Source: Achromobacter xylosoxidans
GTDB taxonomy: Bacteria; Pseudomonadota; Gammaproteobacteria; Burkholderiales; Burkholderiaceae_B
Length of the DNA stretch: 64,000 nt
Direction: 5' to 3'
Assembly: GCF_001457475.1 (NCBI RefSeq)
Contig: NZ_LN831029.1
Span: forward strand, 2,790,001-2,854,000
Part shown: in pieces, positions 54,601-63,821 of the stretch
How positions within the stretch are numbered: position 1 is the stretch's first letter
How the letters are laid out: each line of letters starts with the position of its first letter
Program-made: the position numbers and the translations under genes
The notes under the pieces: model-generated
Told to the model about the DNA's origin: nothing
The model's database searches: none
What the model saw: only the letters and a program-made list of their open reading frames with translations

Positions 54601-55587
54601 TCAGTTGCTCGACTGGATGTTGCGTTCCTTGGCGATGCGCTGGCGCAGCTCCAGTTCACGCTTGATCTGGGCGGCGTATTCGGCCGGCGTGTTGCCGTCG
54701 ACCAGCGAGCCGCCGTCGGCCAGGCGTTGCGCGATCTTGGGATCCTTCAGCGCCTTGACGGTGGCATCGTGGATGCGGTCGATCACCGCCTGGGGCGTGC
54801 CGGCGGGCGCGACCAGGCCGTACCAGGCCATATTGTCCATTTCCGGCAGGCCGCCTTCGGCGAAGGTCGGCACGTCCGGCAGGGCGGGCAGGCGCTTGGG
54901 CGCGGCAATGGCCAGGGCGCGCAGCTTGCCGGCCTGGATGTGCGGCATGGACGAGGGCAGGTTGTCGAACTGGGCGTTGACCTGGCCGGCGATCACGTCG
55001 TTCAGGGCCGGGCCCGAACCGCGATAGGGTACGTGCACCATGTCGGTCTGGGTCAGCGACTTGAACAGTTCGCCGTCCAGGTGGCCGATGCCGCCGGCGC
55101 CCGACGAGGCGTAGCTGTACTTGCCGGGGTTGGCCTTGAGCAGGGCGACGAACTCCGCCACCGACTTGGCCGGCACCGCGGGATTGACGGTCAGCACGTT
55201 GGGCACATTCACCATATTGGTGATGGGCGCGAAGTCCTTGAGCGGGTTGTAGGGGGTCTTGGGATTGGTGGCGGGGTTGGTGGCCATGGTGCTGACGGTG
55301 GCCACGCCCAGGGTGTAGCCGTCCGGGGTGGAGCGCGCCAGCGCGTCGGCGCCGATCGAGCCGCCGCCGCCGCCGCGGTTTTCCACCACCACGGCCTGGC
55401 CGAGTTCACGGCCCAGGCCTTCGGCCACCACACGGGCGACGATGTCGGTGGTGCCCCCGGCCGCGAACGGCACGATCAGGCGGATGGGTTTGTTCGGGTA
55501 GGCGTCAGCGGCTTGCGCGGCGCCGCTGAGACAGAGGCCGGCGAGGGCGGTGGCCAGGGCGGCCTTGGCTTGGGACAGCACGGTCAA
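54601..55587 (-). CDS. Bug (TctC-type) periplasmic solute receptor, TTG start
   Basis: A 328-residue tripartite tricarboxylate transporter receptor of the Bug group, a family hugely expanded in Bordetella and relatives. The signal peptide ends AAQAADA, and YPNKPIRLIVPFAAGGTTDIVARVV is the standard mature start. VVVENRGGGGGSIGADALARS, VHVPYRGSGPALNDVIAGQV and FDNLPSSMPHIQAGKLRALAI follow. The TTG at 55585-55587 is chosen because GGAGAAG lies just upstream and the signal peptide begins there; no suitable ATG exists. No TctAB membrane genes are adjacent, as is common for orphan Bug proteins. Confidence 0.93.
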   Translation of the reverse strand: MTVLSQAKAALATALAGLCLSGAAQAADAYPNKPIRLIVPFAAGGTTDIVARVVAEGLGRELGQAVVVENRGGGGGSIGADALARSTPDGYTLGVATVSTMATNPATNPKTPYNPLKDFAPITNMVNVPNVLTVNPAVPAKSVAEFVALLKANPGKYSYASSGAGGIGHLDGELFKSLTQTDMVHVPYRGSGPALNDVIAGQVNAQFDNLPSSMPHIQAGKLRALAIAAPKRLPALPDVPTFAEGGLPEMDNMAWYGLVAPAGTPQAVIDRIHDATVKALKDPKIAQRLADGGSLVDGNTPAEYAAQIKRELELRQRIAKERNIQSSN

Positions 55588-56138
55588 GAGTCTTCTCCAT
55601 ATTATTGAATCCGAGCCGGCCGGCTTCGATGGCCGGCGTCGGTGAAGCGCGCCGGGCGCGGATGCGGGCCTGGCCGACGCTTCGTGGGCGCCATTCCACA
55701 CAGTTACACCACCCCGGTCAATCGGGATTCCCCCTGCATCGCATGGGGTATTTGATGCCGCGCAGAAAAGGCCCTGATCGGCGAAGTTGTGGCTAAAAAA
55801 CGTATGCTGACAATAACTTGAACGAAAACGGGGGCATCATGGGTGCGTAATGAATGCGCATCGAACATGTCGTCATCCCCTCGGTACGTGCATAAATCTC
55901 TGCATAACTTACAAGAATCTGATATTTTTCGGATGAGATTCTTGGCCGGTCTTGCAATAAAGCTATTGCGTTTGTTTCTGTCTGCGCCGTTCAATGGGGC
56001 GTTGGTCGAAGTCCCCGCGGGGCAACGTGTAGTGCAGCGACGCACCGGGCCAGGGTTCCGTCCGTTTTTCAATCCCCGGTTCGTTTCGTCTCTCGCTGCC
56101 GCGCTGGCGGGAGGGGGCCCGGACATTCTCGGAACGCC
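55588..56138 (+). promoter_or_regulatory. Long, structured upstream region of the mrp operon
   Basis: This 551-base region separates the Bug gene from mrpA. The part 55780-55980 is unusually A/T-rich and holds two hairpins. CAAGAATCT (55912-55920) pairs with AGATTCTTG (55936-55944), and GCAATA (55954-55959) pairs with TATTGC (55964-55969). A frame from 55843 overlaps the mrpA start and looks like chance. The region may hold promoters for both directions and a structured mrp leader. I could not match it to a known riboswitch. Confidence 0.5.
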
Positions 56139-59054
56139 ATGTCGCTGATACTGATCCTCGCTCTGCCGTTTGCCGGCAGCCTGTGCGCCGCGCTGCTGCC
56201 TTCCAACGCCCGCAACGCCGAGGCCTGGTTGGCGGGCATCATCGCGCTGGTGTGCGTGGTTCTGGTCGCCAGCCTGTATCCGCAGGTGGCCGATGGCGGC
56301 GTGATCCGCGCCGACATGCCCTGGGCGCCCGCGCTGGGGCTGCAATTCACCCTGCGCATGGACGGCTACGCCTGGTTGTTCGCCCTGATCGTCTCGGGCA
56401 TGGGCGCGCTGGTGGTGCTGTACGCGCGCTATTACATGTCGCCGGAAGACCCGGTGCCGCGCTTTTTCTCGTTCTTCCAGGCCTTCATGGCCGCCATGCT
56501 CGGCGTGGTGCTGTCGGGCAACCTGATCCAGCTGGTCATGTTCTGGGAAATGACCAGCCTGGCCTCGTTCATGCTGATCGCCTATTGGCATCACCGCCTC
56601 GATGCCCGCCGCGGCGCGCGCATGGCGCTGACGGTGACCGGCGCCGGCGGGCTGTGCCTGCTGGCCGGGGTGCTGATCCTGGGGCACATCGTCGGCAGCT
56701 ACGACATGGACCGGGTGCTGGCCGCCGGCGACCTGGTGCGCGCCGACCCCTGGTATCCCGCCGTGCTGGTGCTGGTGGCGCTGGGGGCGCTGACCAAGAG
56801 CGCGCAGTTCCCGTTCCACTTCTGGCTGCCCAATGCCATGGCGGCGCCCACGCCGGTGTCGGCCTACCTGCATTCGGCCACCATGGTGAAGGCCGGCGTG
56901 TTCCTGCTGGCGCGCTTCTGGCCGGTGCTGGCGGGCACCGACGAATGGTTCTGGATCATTGGCGGCGCCGGCCTGATCACCCTGGTGCTGGGCGGCTATG
57001 CCGCCATCTTCCAGCAGGACATGAAAGGCGTGCTGGCGTACTCGACCATCAGCCACCTGGGCCTGATCACTTTGCTGCTGGGGCTGAACAGCTCGCTGGC
57101 GCTGGTGGCGGCGGTGTTCCACATGGTCAACCACGCCACCTTCAAGGCCTCGCTGTTCATGGCGGCGGGCATCGTCGACCACGAAACCGGCACGCGCGAC
57201 CTGAGCCGCCTGTCGGGGCTGTACAAGGCCATGCCGATCACGGCCACGCTGGCCATGGTGGCCGCCGCCTCGATGGCGGGCGTGCCGCTGCTCAACGGCT
57301 TCATCTCCAAGGAAATGTTCTTCGCCGAGACCACCTTCGTCAGCGGCGACTGGATAACGCGCACCGGCCTGCCGCTGGCGGCCACGGTGGCGGGGGCTTT
57401 CAGCGTGGCCTATTCGCTGCGCTTCATCCTGCAGGTGTTCTTCGGCCCGCCGGCCACCGACCTGCCGCGCGCCCCGCACGAGCCGCCCGGCTGGATGCTG
57501 GTGCCCAGCGGCCTGCTGGTGCTGATGTGCCTGGTGGTGGGCATCCTGCCGGGCGTGACCCTGGGCCCGTTCCTGGCCACGGCGGCGCGCAGCATCCTGG
57601 GCGCTGACATGCCTGAATACAGCCTGGCCGTTTGGCACGGCGTCAACCTGCCGCTGGTGATGAGCTTCGTGGCCATGACCGCGGGCGTGATCCTGTACCT
57701 GGCGCTGCGCGCGCACCAGCGCGCCAATCCGGGCCGGGTGCCGTTCATCTACCGCCTGGATGGCCGCCGCTCGTTCGAGGCGCTGCTGGACGGTTCCAGC
57801 GTCGCGGCCGCCTGGTTGCTGCGCTGGCTGGCTTCGTCGCGCCTGCAGGTGCAGATGGTGCTGATCGTGCTGGGCACGCTGTTCGTGGCCTGGCTGCCGC
57901 TGCGCGCGGGCGGCTGGCTGGACGGCACCGGCCGCCCGGCCCCGGTGGACCCGGCGTTCGCCCTGTTGTGGCTGGTGGGCTGCGTGTGCGCCGTGGCGGC
58001 CGCCTACCAGGCCAAGTACCACCGCCTGGCGTCGCTGGCGCTGGCCGGCGGCGCGGGCCTGGTGACCTGTCTCACGTTCGTCTGGTTCTCGGCGCCCGAC
58101 CTGGCGCTGACGCAACTGTCGGTCGAAGTGGTGACCGTGGTGCTGTTGCTGCTGGGCCTGCGCTGGCTGCCGCGCCGCATCGCGCAGGACGAGGACGAAG
58201 GCCTGGGCGCGACGCTGCGGGCCCGTGGCCGCCGCCTGCGCGACCTGCTGCTGGCCACCGCCGCCGGCACCGGCATGGCGGCGCTGGCCTATGCCGTGCT
58301 GGTGCGGCCGCAGGGCGAGACCATCTCCTCGTATTTCGTCGACCGCGCGCTGCCCGATGGCGGCGGCACCAACGTGGTCAACGTGATCCTGGTGGACTTC
58401 CGCGGCTTCGATACCTTTGGCGAAATCACCGTGCTGGGCATCGTGGCGCTGACGGTCTATGCGCTGCTGCGCCGCTTCCGCCCGGCGCCCGAGAGCGCCG
58501 ACCTGCCGCGCCAGCAGATCGACCAGGACGGCCCGGTGCCGGCCGCGCCCGACATCAAGTCGGTGGTGCCGACCGGCCCGATGATGGTGCCCACGGTGCT
58601 GGTGCGCCTGCTGCTGCCGACCGCGGCGCTGATCTCGGTGTATTTCCTGCTGCGCGGCCACAACCAGCCGGGCGGCGGCTTCGTCGGCGGCCTGATCTTC
58701 GCCACCGCCGTGATCCTGCAATACATGGTGGGCGGGGTCTACTGGGTCGAGTCGCGCAGCCGCCTGAACCCGCAGAACTGGATCGGCATCGGCCTGCTGT
58801 TCGCCGGAACGGCGGCGGTGGCCGCCTGGCTGGCCTACAAGCCGTTCCTGGCCGCGCTGGCCTGGGACATCGCCTTGCCGCTGGTGGGCCACGTGCACCT
58901 GTCCAGCGTGTTGCTGTTCGACCTGGGCGTCTACATGCTGGTGGTCGGATCCACCGTGCTGGTGCTGGTGGCGCTGGCTCACCAATCGCTGCGCGCGCAA
59001 CGCAAGGCAGCCGCCGAAAGCCAGGCGGCCGCCGCACAAACGGGGGAAGCCTGA
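56139..59054 (+). CDS. mrpA: Mrp cation/proton antiporter subunit A, fused with subunit B
   Basis: A 971-residue membrane protein, the largest subunit of the multi-subunit Na+(K+)/H+ antiporter (PhaAB type). Complex-I-like NuoL core motifs include [61 protein letters not shown] and [13 protein letters not shown]. The middle has [20 protein letters not shown]. The last 150 residues ([27 protein letters not shown]) are the MrpB domain fused on. A separate mrpB gene is absent, as expected for the fused type. It starts a six-gene operon in which consecutive genes touch or overlap. Confidence 0.95.
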   Translation: MSLILILALPFAGSLCAALLPSNARNAEAWLAGIIALVCVVLVASLYPQVADGGVIRADMPWAPALGLQFTLRMDGYAWLFALIVSGMGALVVLYARYYMSPEDPVPRFFSFFQAFMAAMLGVVLSGNLIQLVMFWEMTSLASFMLIAYWHHRLDARRGARMALTVTGAGGLCLLAGVLILGHIVGSYDMDRVLAAGDLVRADPWYPAVLVLVALGALTKSAQFPFHFWLPNAMAAPTPVSAYLHSATMVKAGVFLLARFWPVLAGTDEWFWIIGGAGLITLVLGGYAAIFQQDMKGVLAYSTISHLGLITLLLGLNSSLALVAAVFHMVNHATFKASLFMAAGIVDHETGTRDLSRLSGLYKAMPITATLAMVAAASMAGVPLLNGFISKEMFFAETTFVSGDWITRTGLPLAATVAGAFSVAYSLRFILQVFFGPPATDLPRAPHEPPGWMLVPSGLLVLMCLVVGILPGVTLGPFLATAARSILGADMPEYSLAVWHGVNLPLVMSFVAMTAGVILYLALRAHQRANPGRVPFIYRLDGRRSFEALLDGSSVAAAWLLRWLASSRLQVQMVLIVLGTLFVAWLPLRAGGWLDGTGRPAPVDPAFALLWLVGCVCAVAAAYQAKYHRLASLALAGGAGLVTCLTFVWFSAPDLALTQLSVEVVTVVLLLLGLRWLPRRIAQDEDEGLGATLRARGRRLRDLLLATAAGTGMAALAYAVLVRPQGETISSYFVDRALPDGGGTNVVNVILVDFRGFDTFGEITVLGIVALTVYALLRRFRPAPESADLPRQQIDQDGPVPAAPDIKSVVPTGPMMVPTVLVRLLLPTAALISVYFLLRGHNQPGGGFVGGLIFATAVILQYMVGGVYWVESRSRLNPQNWIGIGLLFAGTAAVAAWLAYKPFLAALAWDIALPLVGHVHLSSVLLFDLGVYMLVVGSTVLVLVALAHQSLRAQRKAAAESQAAAAQTGEA

Positions 59055-59398
59055 TGGAATTGATTTACGCCGTCGCGATCGGCGTCCTGGCGGGCTCGGG
59101 GGTCTGGCTGCTGCTGCGGCCGCGCACCTTCCAGTTCATCATGGGCCTGTCGCTGGTCTCCTACGCGGTCAACCTGTTCATCTTCGGCATGGGCCGCCTG
59201 ACCTCGGGCCGTCCGCCGGTGGTGGACCCGGCCATGGCCCATGATCCTTCCTGGTATGCCGATCCGCTGCCCCAGGCGCTGGTGCTGACGGCCATCGTGA
59301 TCGGCTTTGCCACCACCGCGCTGTTCCTGGTGGTGCTGCTGGCTTCGCGCGGCTTGACGGGCACCGACCACGTCGATGGACGGGAGTCCCAATCTTGA
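59054..59398 (+). CDS. mrpC: Mrp antiporter subunit C
   Basis: A 114-residue NuoK-like subunit with three TM segments. LIYAVAIGVLAGSGVWLLLRPRTFQFIMGLSLVSYAVNLFIFGMG and DPLPQALVLTAIVIGFATTALFLVVLL are the family signature. Its first base overlaps the mrpA stop codon, and its own stop overlaps the TTG start of mrpD. It works as part of the proton pathway in the antiporter complex. Confidence 0.95.
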   Translation: MELIYAVAIGVLAGSGVWLLLRPRTFQFIMGLSLVSYAVNLFIFGMGRLTSGRPPVVDPAMAHDPSWYADPLPQALVLTAIVIGFATTALFLVVLLASRGLTGTDHVDGRESQS

Positions 59399-61026
59399 GT
59401 TTCTGGCTGCAACATCTTCCCATCCTGCCCATCATCACGCCGCTGCTGGCCGGCGCCGTGATGCTGTTGCTGGCCGACACCAGCCGCTACGCGCGCGGCG
59501 CCATCGCCATGGTGTCGACGCTGGCGCAACTGGCCGCCGCCATTGCGTTGCTGGCGGTCGCCGGCGGCGTCGTGCCGGGCGTCTGGCCGGACGGCGTCGG
59601 CGTCTACCTGGTGGGCGACTGGCCCGCGCCGTTCGGCATCGTGCTGGTGGTGGACCGCCTGGCCGCGGTCATGCTGACCCTGACCGCGGTGCTGGGCCTG
59701 GCCACGCTGACCTACGCGCTGGCGCGCTGGGACCGCGCCGGGGTGCACTTCCATTCGCTGTTCCAGTTCCTGCTGATGGGCCTGAACGGCGCCTTCCTGA
59801 CGGGCGACCTGTTCAACCTGTTCGTGTTCTTCGAAGTGCTGCTGGCCGCGTCCTATGGGCTGCTGCTGCACGGCTCGGGCGTGGCGCGCGTCAGCGCCGG
59901 CCTGCAGTACATCGCCGTCAACCTGGTGGCCTCGTTCCTGCTGCTGATCAGCATCGCGCTGATCTATGGCGTGAGCGGCACGCTCAACATGGCCGACCTG
60001 GCGTTGCGCGCCGGCAACCTGACCGGTTCGGACCGCATGCTGTTCGAGGCCGGCGCCGCCATCCTCGGCGTGGCCTTCCTGGTGAAGGCGGGGGCGTGGC
60101 CGTTGAACTTCTGGCTGGTCAAGGGCTACGGCTCGGCCGGCGCGCCGATCGCGGCCATGTTCTCGATCATGACCAAGGTCGGCATCTACGCGCTGCTGCG
60201 CATCGGTTCGCTGCTGCTGCCCAGCGGCGCGCCGGCCGCGTTCAGCCTGGACTGGATGTTCGCGGCCGGCCTGGCCACGCTGCTGTTCGGCGGCCTGGGC
60301 CTGCTGGCCACGCAGCAGCTCGAGAAGATGGTGGGGTATTGCGTCATCGTCTCGGCCGGCACGCTGCTGACGGCGCTGGGCATGCCGGGGGTGACGCTGA
60401 CGGGCCCGGCGCTGTTCTACCTGATCAGTTCGGTGCTGACCACGGGCGCTTTCTTCCTGCTGGCCGAGCTGATCGAGCGCACCCGCAGCTTCGGCGCCAA
60501 CGTGCTGGCGGTGACGCTGGACGCCTTCGACCTGGACGACCCGACGTCGGTGAATCGTTCCGACGACGTGGTCGGCGTCGCCATCCCGGCAGCCATGGCT
60601 TTCCTGGGGCTGGCATTCATCTGTTGCGCCTTGCTGGTGACCGGGCTGCCGCCGCTGTCGGGTTTCGTGGCCAAGTTCTCGCTGCTGTCGGCGGCGGTTT
60701 CCGCCGCCAATGAATCGGCGCCGCCGATGGACGCGTGGATCCTGGTGGCGGCGGTGCTGGTGTCCGGCCTGGCGGGCCTGATCGGCCTGGGCCGCACCGG
60801 CATCCGCGTGTTCTGGGCCAGCGACGACCGCAGCACGCCGCGCCTGCGGGTGATCGAAGCCGGGCCGGTGGCCGTCCTGCTGCTGCTGTGCGTGGGCCTG
60901 GCGGCGGGCGCGGGCCCGGTGTCGGCCTACCTGGACGACGCCGCGCGTTCGCTGGACCAGCCCAAGAGCTACATCGATGCCGTCATGTCCGCGCAGACGG
61001 TGCGCGCCGCGCAAGGAGGCAGCTGA
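59395..61026 (+). CDS. mrpD: Mrp antiporter subunit D, TTG start
   Basis: A 543-residue NuoM/N-like subunit with about 14 TM segments. Typical motifs are FLTGDLFNLFVFFEVLLAASYGLLLHG, FLVKAGAWPLNFWLVKGYGSAGAPIAAMFSIMTKVGIYALLR and KMVGYCVIVSAGTLLTALG. The start is TTG at 59395-59397, embedded in the mrpC stop (TTGA), so translation is coupled. No better start is seen. Its stop overlaps mrpE. The conserved Lys in LVKAG is the expected proton-path residue. Confidence 0.94.
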   Translation: MSFWLQHLPILPIITPLLAGAVMLLLADTSRYARGAIAMVSTLAQLAAAIALLAVAGGVVPGVWPDGVGVYLVGDWPAPFGIVLVVDRLAAVMLTLTAVLGLATLTYALARWDRAGVHFHSLFQFLLMGLNGAFLTGDLFNLFVFFEVLLAASYGLLLHGSGVARVSAGLQYIAVNLVASFLLLISIALIYGVSGTLNMADLALRAGNLTGSDRMLFEAGAAILGVAFLVKAGAWPLNFWLVKGYGSAGAPIAAMFSIMTKVGIYALLRIGSLLLPSGAPAAFSLDWMFAAGLATLLFGGLGLLATQQLEKMVGYCVIVSAGTLLTALGMPGVTLTGPALFYLISSVLTTGAFFLLAELIERTRSFGANVLAVTLDAFDLDDPTSVNRSDDVVGVAIPAAMAFLGLAFICCALLVTGLPPLSGFVAKFSLLSAAVSAANESAPPMDAWILVAAVLVSGLAGLIGLGRTGIRVFWASDDRSTPRLRVIEAGPVAVLLLLCVGLAAGAGPVSAYLDDAARSLDQPKSYIDAVMSAQTVRAAQGGS

Positions 61027-61508
61027 TGCGCCGTCTGTATTTCCTTTTCCTGCCGGTGTTCCTGTTCGTCCTGTGGCTGGTGCTGAACGAAAGCCTCTCG
61101 GCCGGCCAGATCGCGCTGGGCGTGGCGCTGGCCCTGTGGTTCACCTGGGCCGCGTCGCGCCTGCGTCCGCTGCACGCCAAGCCGCGGCGACTGTGGAAGG
61201 CGATTCCGCTGTTCCTGCACGTGACCGCGGACATCATCAAGTCCAACGTCGCGGTCGCCAAGCTCATCCTGAACCCGCGGCCCAACGATTTTTCGCCCGG
61301 GTTCATCAAGATCCCCCTGACCATGCGCGACCCGCACGGCCTGGCCATGCTGGCCTGCATCGTCACCTACACGCCCGGCACCGTCTGGGTCGAACTGACC
61401 GACGACCACCGTCTCAAGCTGCACGTGCTCGACCTGCAGAACGAGGAAGACTGGGTGCGCCTGGTGCAGGACCGCTATGAGCGCCCCTTGATGGAGATAT
61501 TCGAATGA
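61026..61508 (+). CDS. mrpE: Mrp antiporter subunit E
   Basis: A 160-residue subunit with two N-terminal TM segments (LYFLFLPVFLFVLWLVLNE, GQIALGVALALWFTWAA) and a soluble C-terminus. It includes DIIKSNVAVAKLILNPRP and the family's LACIVTYTPGTVWVEL. It starts within the mrpD stop codon and ends overlapping mrpF by four bases. MrpE is needed for full antiport in other bacteria; its exact part in ion movement is not settled. Confidence 0.94.
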   Translation: MRRLYFLFLPVFLFVLWLVLNESLSAGQIALGVALALWFTWAASRLRPLHAKPRRLWKAIPLFLHVTADIIKSNVAVAKLILNPRPNDFSPGFIKIPLTMRDPHGLAMLACIVTYTPGTVWVELTDDHRLKLHVLDLQNEEDWVRLVQDRYERPLMEIFE

Positions 61509-61786
61509 ACGCCATACTGTATTGGGCGGCGTCCTTTGCCCTGGTGTGCTTTGCGCTGGGCATGGTGTTCGCCACCATCCGCCTGTTGCGCGGCCCCACC
61601 GCGCAGGACCGCGTGCTGGCGCTGGACACGCTCTACATCAACGGCATGCTGACCATGCTGGTGTTCGGCATCCGTTCGGGCACGCCGGTCTACTTCGACA
61701 TCGCGCTGCTGATCGCGCTGTTCGGCTTCGTGGGGTCCACGGCCATGGCGCGCTTCCTGTTGCGCGGCGAGGTGATCGAGCCATGA
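61505..61786 (+). CDS. mrpF: Mrp antiporter subunit F
   Basis: A 93-residue protein with three TM segments. MVFATIRLLRGPTAQDRVLALDTLYINGMLTMLVFG is the MrpF signature, with the conserved D in QDRVLALD. The last segment IALLIALFGFVGSTAMARFLLRGEVIE completes it. It overlaps mrpE and mrpG by four bases each, so the operon is translationally coupled throughout. Confidence 0.95.
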   Translation: MNAILYWAASFALVCFALGMVFATIRLLRGPTAQDRVLALDTLYINGMLTMLVFGIRSGTPVYFDIALLIALFGFVGSTAMARFLLRGEVIEP

Positions 61787-62121
61787 TCGAAACCCTTCCC
61801 CTGTGGGCCAGCATTCCGGCCAGCATCCTGCTGGTGCTGGGCGGCCTGCTGGCGCTGACCGGCTCGGCCGGCCTGCTGCGCTTTCGCACTTTCTACGCCC
61901 GCATCCATGCGCCGACGCTGGGCAACACCATGGGCTGCGGCTGCGTGCTGGCCGCGTCGATCCTGGTGTTTTCGGCGCTGTCGTCGCGGCCGGTGTTTCA
62001 TGAAGTGATCATTACACTGCTGCTGATCGTCTCGTCGCCGGTGACGGCGATGCTGCTGATGCGCGCGGCGGTATACCGTAACCGTTTGACCAAGGCCGAC
62101 GCCGATCTGGACGCGCGCTAG
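61783..62121 (+). CDS. mrpG: Mrp antiporter subunit G
   Basis: A 112-residue subunit with three TM segments. ILLVLGGLLALTGSAGLLRFRTFYARIHAPTLGNTMGCGC is the MrpG signature, followed by HEVIITLLLIVSSPVTAMLLMRAAVYR. It is the last gene of the mrp operon. No clear terminator follows; CGCAAT (62189-62194) and ATTGCG (62199-62204) form a short inverted repeat about 70 bases after its stop. Confidence 0.95.
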   Translation: MIETLPLWASIPASILLVLGGLLALTGSAGLLRFRTFYARIHAPTLGNTMGCGCVLAASILVFSALSSRPVFHEVIITLLLIVSSPVTAMLLMRAAVYRNRLTKADADLDAR

Positions 62122-62352
62122 GCGGGCGGGGGCGGAGCAGGGCACGCAAAGGGACGGAACGGAAAAATCCGGCGTCGGGTTGCGCGGGCGCAATGGATAT
62201 TGCGTCGCAGCATCGGAAACTTCGGCTTACGATTGCACGTTGCTGGACATGTCCCCGTCGTCCCATCGTGGGATAGTTGTATCAAGCAGACGGCGCCGGC
62301 CCACGAAGCCGCGTCGTCCCGGGTTCAATCCTCTTTCTCCAAGGAGCTGGCC

Positions 62353-62850
62353 ATGAATGTACGTCCCATGCACACCAAACGCCTTGCGGCATCCCTTTGC
62401 GCGGCAGGCCTGATGCTGGCCGCGGGAGCGGCGCAGGCGGCCGATCCGATCGGCCGCGCCGGCATCCAGGCGCAATACGAACAGGATGTGGCGGCTTGCA
62501 AGAACGGCAGCACCGGGCAGGAACGCACCGCCTGCATGCGCGAGGCGGGCGCCGCCCGCCAGGAAGCCAATCGCCAGCACCTGAGCGATGGCAGCACCGA
62601 CCAGCACCAGCAGAACATGGTGGAACGCTGCAACCGCCTGCCGGCCGACTCGCGCCAGGACTGCATCACGCAGATGACTTCGCCGACCCAGGTGCGCGGC
62701 AGCGTGCAGGGCGGTGGCGTGCTGCGTGAAACCGTGATCCAGGTGCCGGCCGGCACCGCCGGCACGGTGCCGCCCGCGCCGCCGGCCGCGGCGCCCGGCA
62801 TGGCGCCCGCCCCGGGCATGGCGCCGCCGCCGGCGCCGATGCGCCAGTAA
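62353..62850 (+). CDS. Exported small protein with paired cysteines and Pro-rich tail
   Basis: A 165-residue protein with a signal peptide (cleaved after AQA, near residue 29). The mature part has four cysteines in two pairs (DVAACKNGSTGQERTACMREAG and MVERCNRLPADSRQDCITQM), which suggests two disulfides in a helical hairpin. The last 35 residues are Pro/Ala/Met repeats (PGMAPAPGMAPPPAP). A Cys-pair pattern like this occurs in small periplasmic proteins of Burkholderiales with no known role. AAGGAGC lies six bases before the ATG. Confidence 0.75.
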   Translation: MNVRPMHTKRLAASLCAAGLMLAAGAAQAADPIGRAGIQAQYEQDVAACKNGSTGQERTACMREAGAARQEANRQHLSDGSTDQHQQNMVERCNRLPADSRQDCITQMTSPTQVRGSVQGGGVLRETVIQVPAGTAGTVPPAPPAAAPGMAPAPGMAPPPAPMRQ

Positions 62851-62867
62851 CGGCGCTCGAAGGGCCA

Positions 62868-62892
62868 GGGGAGGGCGTCATGCCCTTTCCCC
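62868..62892 (+). terminator. Hairpin after the Cys-rich exported protein gene
   Basis: GGGGAGGGC (62868-62876) pairs imperfectly with GCCCTTTCCCC (62882-62892) around a GTCAT loop. It begins 18 bases past the stop codon. There is no T-run, so its efficiency is uncertain. Confidence 0.5.
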
Positions 62893-62962
62893 GCGCCCCC
62901 GGGGCCCGGCCGCCGCCACAATCAGGCAAAATGGCGGCTGTCGCCCTTACTCACGCATATCC

Positions 62963-63811
62963 ATGTCCGACGTCATCGCCCTGATTTTCGACTTCGACGA
63001 CACGCTGGCCTCGGACAGCACGTCCGGTTTCCTGGAAAGCATCGGGGTGGACACGGCGTCCTTCTGGAAAGACCAGGTCGACCCCCTGCTGTCCAGGCAG
63101 GACTGGGATCCCGTTCCGGCCTACCTCTACCAGATGATCCAGCTCTCGCGCGAGGGCAGGCATGGCCTCATCACGCAGCAGCGCCTGCAGGACTGGGGCG
63201 CGCGGCTCGAACTGCACGACGGCGTGTCCACGCTGTTCCAGCGCCTGCGCGCCGCGGTGCGGGCCGAGCAGCCGCAGGTGCAGCTGGAGTTCTACCTGAT
63301 CTCCAGCGGCATCGGCGACGTGGTCCGCTCCACGCCCATCGCCCACGAGTTCACCGAGATCTGGGCCTCCGAATTTACCTATGGCGCCGACGGCGGCATC
63401 GAGTTTCCGCGCCGCATCGTCAGCTTCACCGACAAGACGCGCTATCTGTTCCACATCCAGAAGGGCATCATCGGCCGCGATTTCCGCAACAAGCCGTTCG
63501 AGGTCAACCGCAAGGTGCCCGAAGACCGCCTGCGGGTGCCGTTCGACCAGATGGTGTTCGTCGGCGACGGCTACACCGACATCCCGTGCTTCTCGCTCAT
63601 CCGCCGCGCCGGCGGCTTCGCCTTCGGCGTGTGGGATCCGAAGCACCGCGACAAGCGCAGCCGCGCCTGGGGCTTCATCGAGGAAGGCCGGGTATCGAAC
63701 CTGAACCAGGCGCGCTACGACGAGAACGCCGAGCTTTACCAGTGGCTGGAAGAGGCCGTGACCAGCCTGGCCGGGCGCATCGCGCTCAAGTCGCGGGTGT
63801 ACCGTGGTTGA
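62963..63811 (+). CDS. HAD-superfamily hydrolase (phosphatase-like)
   Basis: A 282-residue haloacid-dehalogenase-type protein. Motif I is DFDDT (10-14) with nucleophile D10 and acid D12. Motif II is in YLISSGIGDVV, and the last acids are in MVFVGDGYTDIPCFSL. A cap domain lies between residues 20 and 100. The usual reaction is phosphate-ester hydrolysis; the substrate is unknown. It ends eight bases past a GTG that could start tadA, so the two genes are probably co-transcribed. Confidence 0.88.
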   Translation: MSDVIALIFDFDDTLASDSTSGFLESIGVDTASFWKDQVDPLLSRQDWDPVPAYLYQMIQLSREGRHGLITQQRLQDWGARLELHDGVSTLFQRLRAAVRAEQPQVQLEFYLISSGIGDVVRSTPIAHEFTEIWASEFTYGADGGIEFPRRIVSFTDKTRYLFHIQKGIIGRDFRNKPFEVNRKVPEDRLRVPFDQMVFVGDGYTDIPCFSLIRRAGGFAFGVWDPKHRDKRSRAWGFIEEGRVSNLNQARYDENAELYQWLEEAVTSLAGRIALKSRVYRG

Positions 63812-63821
63812 GCCGCTCGCC

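Noticed and set aside
55843..56148. A 101-codon frame just before mrpA
   Set aside because: It overlaps the mrpA start, covers the A/T-rich hairpin region and has no signal, domain or convincing ribosome-binding site.
55704..59039. An open frame of more than 1100 codons antisense to mrpA
   Set aside because: It mirrors mrpA in GC-rich DNA, has Gln/His/Arg-rich low-complexity translation and no family motif, while mrpA is an unmistakable gene.
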